Of a DNA stretch of 64,000 bases, positions 58,101 through 64,000 are shown piece by piece. Position numbers and translations under genes: made by a program. This DNA is from Cafeteria roenbergensis (lineage: Eukaryota > Sar > Bigyra > Bicosoecida > Cafeteriaceae). The DNA lies in contig VLTN01000051.1 of the NCBI GenBank assembly GCA_008330645.1, forward strand, positions 186,001 to 250,000. The letters run 5' to 3'. The notes under the pieces are model-generated. The model saw only the letters and a program-made list of their open reading frames with translations. It was not told where the DNA came from and made no database searches. Within the stretch, counting starts at the first letter, position 1, and every line of letters begins with the position of its first letter.

Positions 58101-61100
58101 GCCACGTCGCAGTCCGGCACCAGCTGGGGCGACGGCGGTCTCATCCTCGACGGCACCGCGGGCAGCGCCTCGTCCTCCAGTGCCCTTGCCTCTCTCAACG
58201 GGGACGCCGCCTTCAGCGTGTGCGCCTGGGTGTACCCGGGCCGCACCGCCTACTCAACTGACATCAACGATGTGGAGTACATTGTGGGCCTGGACGGCTC
58301 GGCGCCAGGCACCTGGTTCGCCCTCGCGCTCCGCCGCGGCGTGCCGTCTCTCGAGTTCGGCGGCAAGACCCGCGTGGAGCACCAGACCGGCACGAAGCTT
58401 GCGCTCGGCCAGTGGAGCCACGTGTGCTTCTCCAAGTCGCCGGGCGTGAAGACGGGCCTAGGCGGGGCGCCCAGCTCCACACGGCTCTTCGTGAACGGTG
58501 CAGAGGCCCCCATTCGCCTCTCGTATTCGGCACTGGACGGCGTGACGTTTGACCAGGCCAACGCGGCGCCAAGCATTGCCACGTCGAACAAGCTGACCGT
58601 CGGCGCCATCGGCGGCACGAGCTTTTTCAAGGGCGTTGTGGCGGACGTGCGCGTCTTCTCACTGGCCGTCTCGCAGCGCCAGGTGTCCTCGGCCTTCAAC
58701 GGCGGCCGTGTGCTGGCCTGGGGCATGCACGAGGGCCAGGGCGAGTCCGTGTACAGCGCCGACGGCGAGGCCACCGGCGTGGCCGGCGCCCTCTCCGGCT
58801 CGACCTGGAGCTGGAACGGCACCCTCCTGTCCTTTGCAAACCGCGGGGACGGCATCCAGAGCGCCGGCTCGTCCGTCGGAATCTTCGGCGACGCCGCCCT
58901 GTCGCTGTGCGTCTGGGTGTTCTACACGCCAAGCGCCTGGCCGACCGCCTCGGCGGCCACTGGGTCCAACGGCGTCGTCGAGATCGCTGGCTTCGCGCCC
59001 ACCGTCGTCTCCGGCGGCAGCGGCGGGTCCACCGCCGCAAGCATGACAATGGCCAACACCGGGTTCGTGCTCTCCGTCGTGAACGGCCTGCCCGCCGTGG
59101 ACTTTGGCGGCGGCGTGTTCGTGGTGGCGGACGGCGCAGCGACGCTGCTGCCCAGGCGCTGGGCGCAGGTCTGCGCAGTCAAGTCTCCCGGCGCCAAGGC
59201 GACGACCACCAAGCTCTACATCGACGGGTCGCTCGTGCCCACGAAGCTCGCGGACATGAGCGGCGTCGAGGGTGGCCTGAGCAACGCGGTGCTCGACGCC
59301 CGGCCAACCATCCGCTCCTCGCCCCTGCGCGTGGCAACGGTGTCTCCGAAGGACTCCCTCACCGCAGCGATGCGCCCCTCGTTCGTCGGCGTGGTGGACA
59401 CGGTCAGCCTGTACCGCCGCGCCCTGGACCAGGCGGGCGTGAGCGCGATCAACTTCGCGTCCAAGTTCGACCACGTCCGCGACTACGCTCTTTCCCTGCC
59501 CGGCACCGATGAGCACGCCACAATCACCCCCTTCCTGCTCGGCGGCAGCGACATTACCGTTGAGATGTGGGCCTTCTGCCAGGACACGTCCAAGTTCTCG
59601 CAGACGCTCTTCGACTTTGGCAACTCGCCCTCCAGCTCCCGCATCACCGCATATCTAGCCCCCGAGTATCCGTACAAGCTGCGTGTCTCGGTGCAAAACG
59701 CCCCCACCGATGCCGTGTCCGTCCTGGAGACGATCTCGGGCTTCTCGCGCGGCCGCTGGCTGCACGTGGCCTACACGCAGTCGGGCACCACGGGGACTCT
59801 CTTCCTGGACGGCAAGCCCGTGCGCTCCGGCACCATGCCGCAGCTGGCGTCGGCCGTGCGCGCCAAGATGCTCCTCGGCAAGTCCATCGGCCCGAGCCAG
59901 TCGAGCTTCTACGGCAAGCTGGACGAGGTGCGCATCTGGTCCGTGGCGCGGACGGCGGCGGAGATCACCGCGGGCATCGCCTTCTTCCCCTTCCCGACGC
60001 TCGCTCAGGCGGACGAGATGAAGCTGCAGGCGTACATCCCCTTCGACATCATCTTCTCCAGCCCGCACCACGACGAGGTCCTGCTGCAGGGCGCTTCGCC
60101 GGCCAAGGACCAGTCCGGCCACGGCCGCGATGCCACCGTCGTGTGCGAGAATGCCGACGCTGGGACTTCGGGCGGGTCCTCTTCCGCTCTCCCGGCCGGG
60201 CTCCTTGCGCGCACCTGCGTGGTGGCCTCGCCGCGCTCCGCGACCCGCTCGCTCTGCAACAACGGCTTCCGCGAGGTCGGAGAGGAGTGCGACGACGGCA
60301 ACACCGTGTCTGGCGACGGCTGCAGCAGCACGTGCAGCATCGAGTCCGGGTGGGTGTGCGAGCACGAGGACTTCAGCGCTGCCGACGTGTGCACGCGGGC
60401 CACTGTCATTGCCATGGACGGCTTCGAGAGCGCCGGTAACCCCGCGGGCATGCCCTCGGCCCCCGTGTGGAGCCCGTCGCGCGGCAGCGAGGGAACCTGG
60501 ACCCTTGGCGGCGAGTACGCCTTCAGCGGAAGTAGTGGCCTTCGCATTGTGCAAAAGGACGCCACGACGAGCGCCACGGGCTGGATTACCTTTGGCCAGA
60601 CCGTGGTTTCGGGTATCAAGCCCGGCGTCTTCCTGAAGCTCCGCTACAACGTGCGAAAGGCCGACTTCGCCAAAGCCGCGGCGCCTTTGGTCGTGCAGCT
60701 CACTGACGGGTCCCAAAACCCGGCCCCCACGACCTGCCTGTCAGCCACGGGATGCGGAACCTCCCGCGTGTACAGCATTTGCATCAACGCCGGCACCGTT
60801 AGCGGCTGCGACGAGAGCGTGGCATCCAAGGCCAAGACCTGGAATGCCCTCACCGCAGACGTCAGCCACAAGTTCACCTCCAAGTACGGCATCCAAGTTG
60901 CGCCCGCCAGCGTCCGTGTCCGGCTCATGACGGTGGCCGACGATACCGAGGCCGAAGTGTGGCTCGACGACTTCCGCATGGTCAGCCTCACGAACGTGCA
61001 GTCATGCGGCCGAATCGCCGCCACGTCGGCTGCGGGCGGCTCCTCGGGGGGCAGCGACCCGACAGTGTACGTCCGCTTCCCCCAGCTAGACAGCCAGCCA

Positions 61101-64000
61101 GCTAGCGCTGTCACGCCCAACTGGCACACCGAGTTCACCGACTTTCCCACGGAGCAGTTCAGCATCTCGTTCTGGGCCAAGGGCAAGGGCTACTACCATG
61201 CTGACAGCAGCGGCATGCGCTCTGTTGGCTTGTTCCACATCAAGTCCTCGAACTACTACCAGTTCATGATGTACACCAACTACGATGCGGCATACGTGTA
61301 CATCATGGGGTACAGCTTTTACTACTCCGGTGTCTGGCAGCCGTCGTCCACGACGTCCAAGCCGACTTGGACGCACTTCACCGTCACGTACAATTCCCGT
61401 GCAAGCGGCTGCTCTGGGCGCTTTGTCTTTTACATTAACGGCATCGAAAAGGGCCGCTCTTGCACCAACCGCGGAAATGCGTTTGCTGCTTCGCGCATGC
61501 TTGTCGGCGGCTACTGGCTCTCTTCGAGCTACACAGACACGCAGGCGTACAACTACTACCACGACCGCAACGGCCTTAGCTTTGCCGATGTTGCCGTGTA
61601 CAAGACGGAGCTCACGTCTGCCGATGTGACGGCTGTGTACAGCGCGCCTGTCAGCAGATCGAGGAGCGATCTGGCAGCTCTCTTTGCCCGCGACAGCGCT
61701 GTGACCTCAGACGGGCGTCGCGTGACCTACTGGAACGACACTGTGGCCGGGCGAAAGCTGCAGGACACCCGCTCGTCGGGCATCGGCCCGGCGGAGCAGA
61801 TCAACCTGTTCCACCCCAAGGAGGGCACGACCTCCGAGCCGCCTCCGCTGTCGAATGACGTTGCCATTGACAAGGACGACCGCTTCACCAAGTACATCGC
61901 CTTCCAGCGGACGACTACGGGGACATACACGTACTCTTTCTGCTACAACTACTACGCTGGCTACTCGTGGCCGCCGTCGAGCTACGGGATCCACGTTGCG
62001 GCATGGACTCGTTTTGGCTTGGCGAGCGAAACCGGACGAACCGAAACCTACCAGTCGCTTTTCCACCTGTACTACTCGTCCTCGTCGGAGTTCTATGTCT
62101 ACAAGCTTTCCGGCTCGTCTGCGACCACGTACTACAAGATGGGCAACCGGGCCATGACAATCAGCAGCTTTTGGCAGTACGACTACGACTGGCACCTGTT
62201 CACGTTCGAGTACGCCCGGTCGACGTCTTGCAGCAACACCATTGCTCTGCGCGCCACTCTCGACAAGGGGACCGTCCTCTCCCCGACAGAGTCCTGCTCG
62301 TACACCACAGCGTACTACATGTACACCACGTCGTCCTCGAACCTCGTGATGGGGCGCTACCTCACGTCGTCTTACTACTACAACTTCAACGGCTACAGCT
62401 CGGGCCTTTTCATGGACGTGGCCCACTTTGTCATCTACCGGGGAGCATCATCCAGCTTCGGCAACTACATGCTGACATCGACCAACATTGCCAGCTTGTA
62501 CGACGCAGAAAACCTTCCGACAACGGTTGGCGACAAGACGCGCACCGGCCAGTGGGGCTACCTCACCACAGACACCAGTGCCATCGCCAAGAACCCTTCC
62601 GTGCGCTCCTCGCTCTCGGGCAGCCAGATTTCGTACCTTACGAGCCACCTGACGACGTCTTCGTCCTACAGGATGTACTGCTCGTCTGACTACAGCGACT
62701 ACAGCCCCATTGCCAAGTTCGGAGACGACAATCCAAGCGCCGACGGTCCGGTGCAGGACCCAACGAAGCTGCCGTCAGGCGGCGTCTTCCCCCACTGGAC
62801 TGTTCGCAACAACGAAGGCCTTTCCTACCTCGCTTCGGAGTCGGCAGACGCGGTCAAGACTTGGCCAACCGGTGACATGAGCGTCAGCGTGTGGCTGCGC
62901 GCCACCAAAGGCATGGACCAGGGAAGCTCCACTCACGCGACCATCCTCTCCTTCGCGAACGAGGCATCCACTCAGGCGTTCGAGCTGCGAGTGGGACAGG
63001 CCAAGGACGGGCCGTTGTCCGTGGTGGTGGGAGGCGTCGCGCTGTCGGTGCCCAGCGTGTCTACCGGCTTGATTGCGACGGGGACTTGGGTCCACTTGGT
63101 TGTGACGCGAGTCGCCGCGTCGGGCTCTGTGGGTGTGTTCTTTGAGCGGAACCTGACCGGCACCGGCGTGCTGTCCGCGGGATCTGGCACACCGGCTGGC
63201 GATGGCTGCCTTGTGGTTGGGGCTGCACAGTCCGGCGCCCCCTGCTCCGGCATGGCGGCGAGCACTGGCTTCCGAGGCGACATCGCCCAGCTCAGCGTGT
63301 GGTCTCGAGTGCTCTCGGCGCAGGAGGTTTCCGACCTGTGGTATGCTGCGCCGTCCACGTACCAGGCCGGGCTGGAAATCTCTCTCAACGCTGGCATCAA
63401 GGCCGCGCCGGGAAAGGTTGGCAGGTGGCTCGACGCCCGCACTGCCACAGAGGACGCCCCCGTGCTTGTTGCCGGTGGACCTTCTGCCCCAATTTGGCGC
63501 GAAGGCAGCACCACTGCGTACGTTGCAGCTTGCGACTACTCCACGTATTCACTGAACAGCGCGTACGGCGTTGTTGAGACGACTTCCGGACGCAAGATCT
63601 TGCAGCAGTCGAGCTACTACATGACCATGATCATCTGGGCATCGGGCACAATGGACGACTCGTACACCATGACAACGCACTACAGCCCAGGCTACACGAG
63701 CATCACTGCAGCAGAGCAATCCATCACGAGCGCTAGCAACGACGCGCTCATCCTGGTGATGTGCTCCTACAACGGCTGCCAGCTTGGAGGAACGGCCAGC
63801 TCCAACTCGCTGTTCCAAAAGATGAAGCTCTTTGGAGCGACTGACGCCAACTTCCCATCAACCACTGGGCCGTACCTTCTGGTTGGCCGGAAGGGTGATT
63901 CGAAGGCCGTGATCGAGCAGCGTCAGGCCCAGGGGACGTGCGCCACGGGCTGGCTTTCCGACTCGGACGACCTGTTCTCGTCCATCACCATCGACAACAA
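52169..64000 (+). CDS. Secreted giant LamG-repeat protein with Calx-beta, discoidin-like and DUF4215 domains (partial, 3' end beyond window)
   Basis: Exons are 52169-52559, 53036-53161 and 53374 to beyond 64000, with phase-1 GT-AG introns of 476 and 212 bp. Residues 1-19 are a signal peptide, followed by an SbsA/Big_5-like Ig domain (20-131). Exon 3 stays open to the edge, so the total exceeds 3,700 residues. In order: a Cys-rich PAN/apple-like patch (about 53743-53860), LamG domains near 54265-55000 and 55045-55700, a fibrinogen-like GGGWTRFWWVG region (about 55760-56330), a Calx-beta repeat (56385-56705), a discoidin-like domain (56760-57285), LamG domains up to about 60000, a DUF4215 Cys-rich repeat (EECDDGNTVSGDGCSSTC, about 60250-60390), a jelly-roll-like domain, then at least four more LamG-like domains. 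The last ~3 kb is unusually rich in Tyr and Ser. No membrane anchor is seen within the window. The likely role is extracellular adhesion or glycan binding. Confidence 0.85.
52560..53035 (+). other. Intron 1 of the LamG-repeat gene
   Basis: The donor is CAAG|GTGAGA and the acceptor ACTCGCAG|GA, 476 bp, phase 1. It follows the end of the Ig-like domain (STWSFEFQ). Read-through gives Arg/Gly-rich sequence ending in a stop near 52972. Confidence 0.8.
53162..53373 (+). other. Intron 2 of the LamG-repeat gene
   Basis: The donor is GACG|GTGAGT and the acceptor CCGCGCAG|GT, 212 bp, phase 1. It joins CDMRFD to GAYTLIGYTDSAMGGD, keeping the long frame that then stays open to the window edge. Confidence 0.85.

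Overview
This is a GC-rich eukaryotic nuclear segment. Coding stretches look about 70% GC by eye and the larger spacers are visibly lower. The genes are very long, introns are few and short with GT-AG ends, and two genes encode large multidomain extracellular proteins (LamG, IPT/TIG, cadherin-like, Calx-beta, DUF4215). I read this as a free-living unicellular protist, possibly a bicosoecid stramenopile of the Cafeteria type or another GC-rich flagellate. That assignment is inference and is weak. I see no bacterial operon structure, CRISPR array, rRNA, recognisable tRNA, transposase or viral gene. Layout: (1) 1-4625, minus strand, a DEAH-box RNA helicase with a NYN-like (PIN-fold nuclease-like) domain in front of it; its C-terminus runs off the left edge. 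(2) 5164-6042, plus, a small ankyrin protein assembled from three exons and ending in a coiled coil of five perfect 11-residue repeats. (3) 6670-27549, minus, one uninterrupted ~21 kb ORF for a ~6,960-residue ankyrin/TRAF-zinc-finger protein that is mostly low-complexity and full of in-frame minisatellites. (4) 27883-28406, minus, a small two-exon gene of unknown function. (5) 30469-42655, plus, a ~4,020-residue adhesion-receptor-like membrane protein: signal peptide, LamG-like, sushi-like, cadherin-like and about a dozen IPT/TIG-like domains, a Cys-rich stalk, a multipass membrane region and a cytosolic tail. (6) 43308-49578, plus, a histidine acid phosphatase whose RHGARTP motif is created exactly at a splice junction and whose fold appears to be interrupted by a ~1,400-residue Ala-rich coiled coil. 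(7) 52169 to beyond 64000, plus, a secreted LamG-repeat giant cut by the right edge. The genes do not form an obvious pathway. Genes 5 and 7 are probably cell-surface or secreted recognition and adhesion proteins, gene 6 is probably secretory, and genes 1-3 look intracellular. The strongest unusual signals are the NYN-DEAH fusion, the phosphatase fold split by a coiled coil, and a set of short DNA words (GGCAGAGC, GAAACCGC, GGAAGGATC) recurring on both strands and in all reading frames of the low-complexity coding regions.
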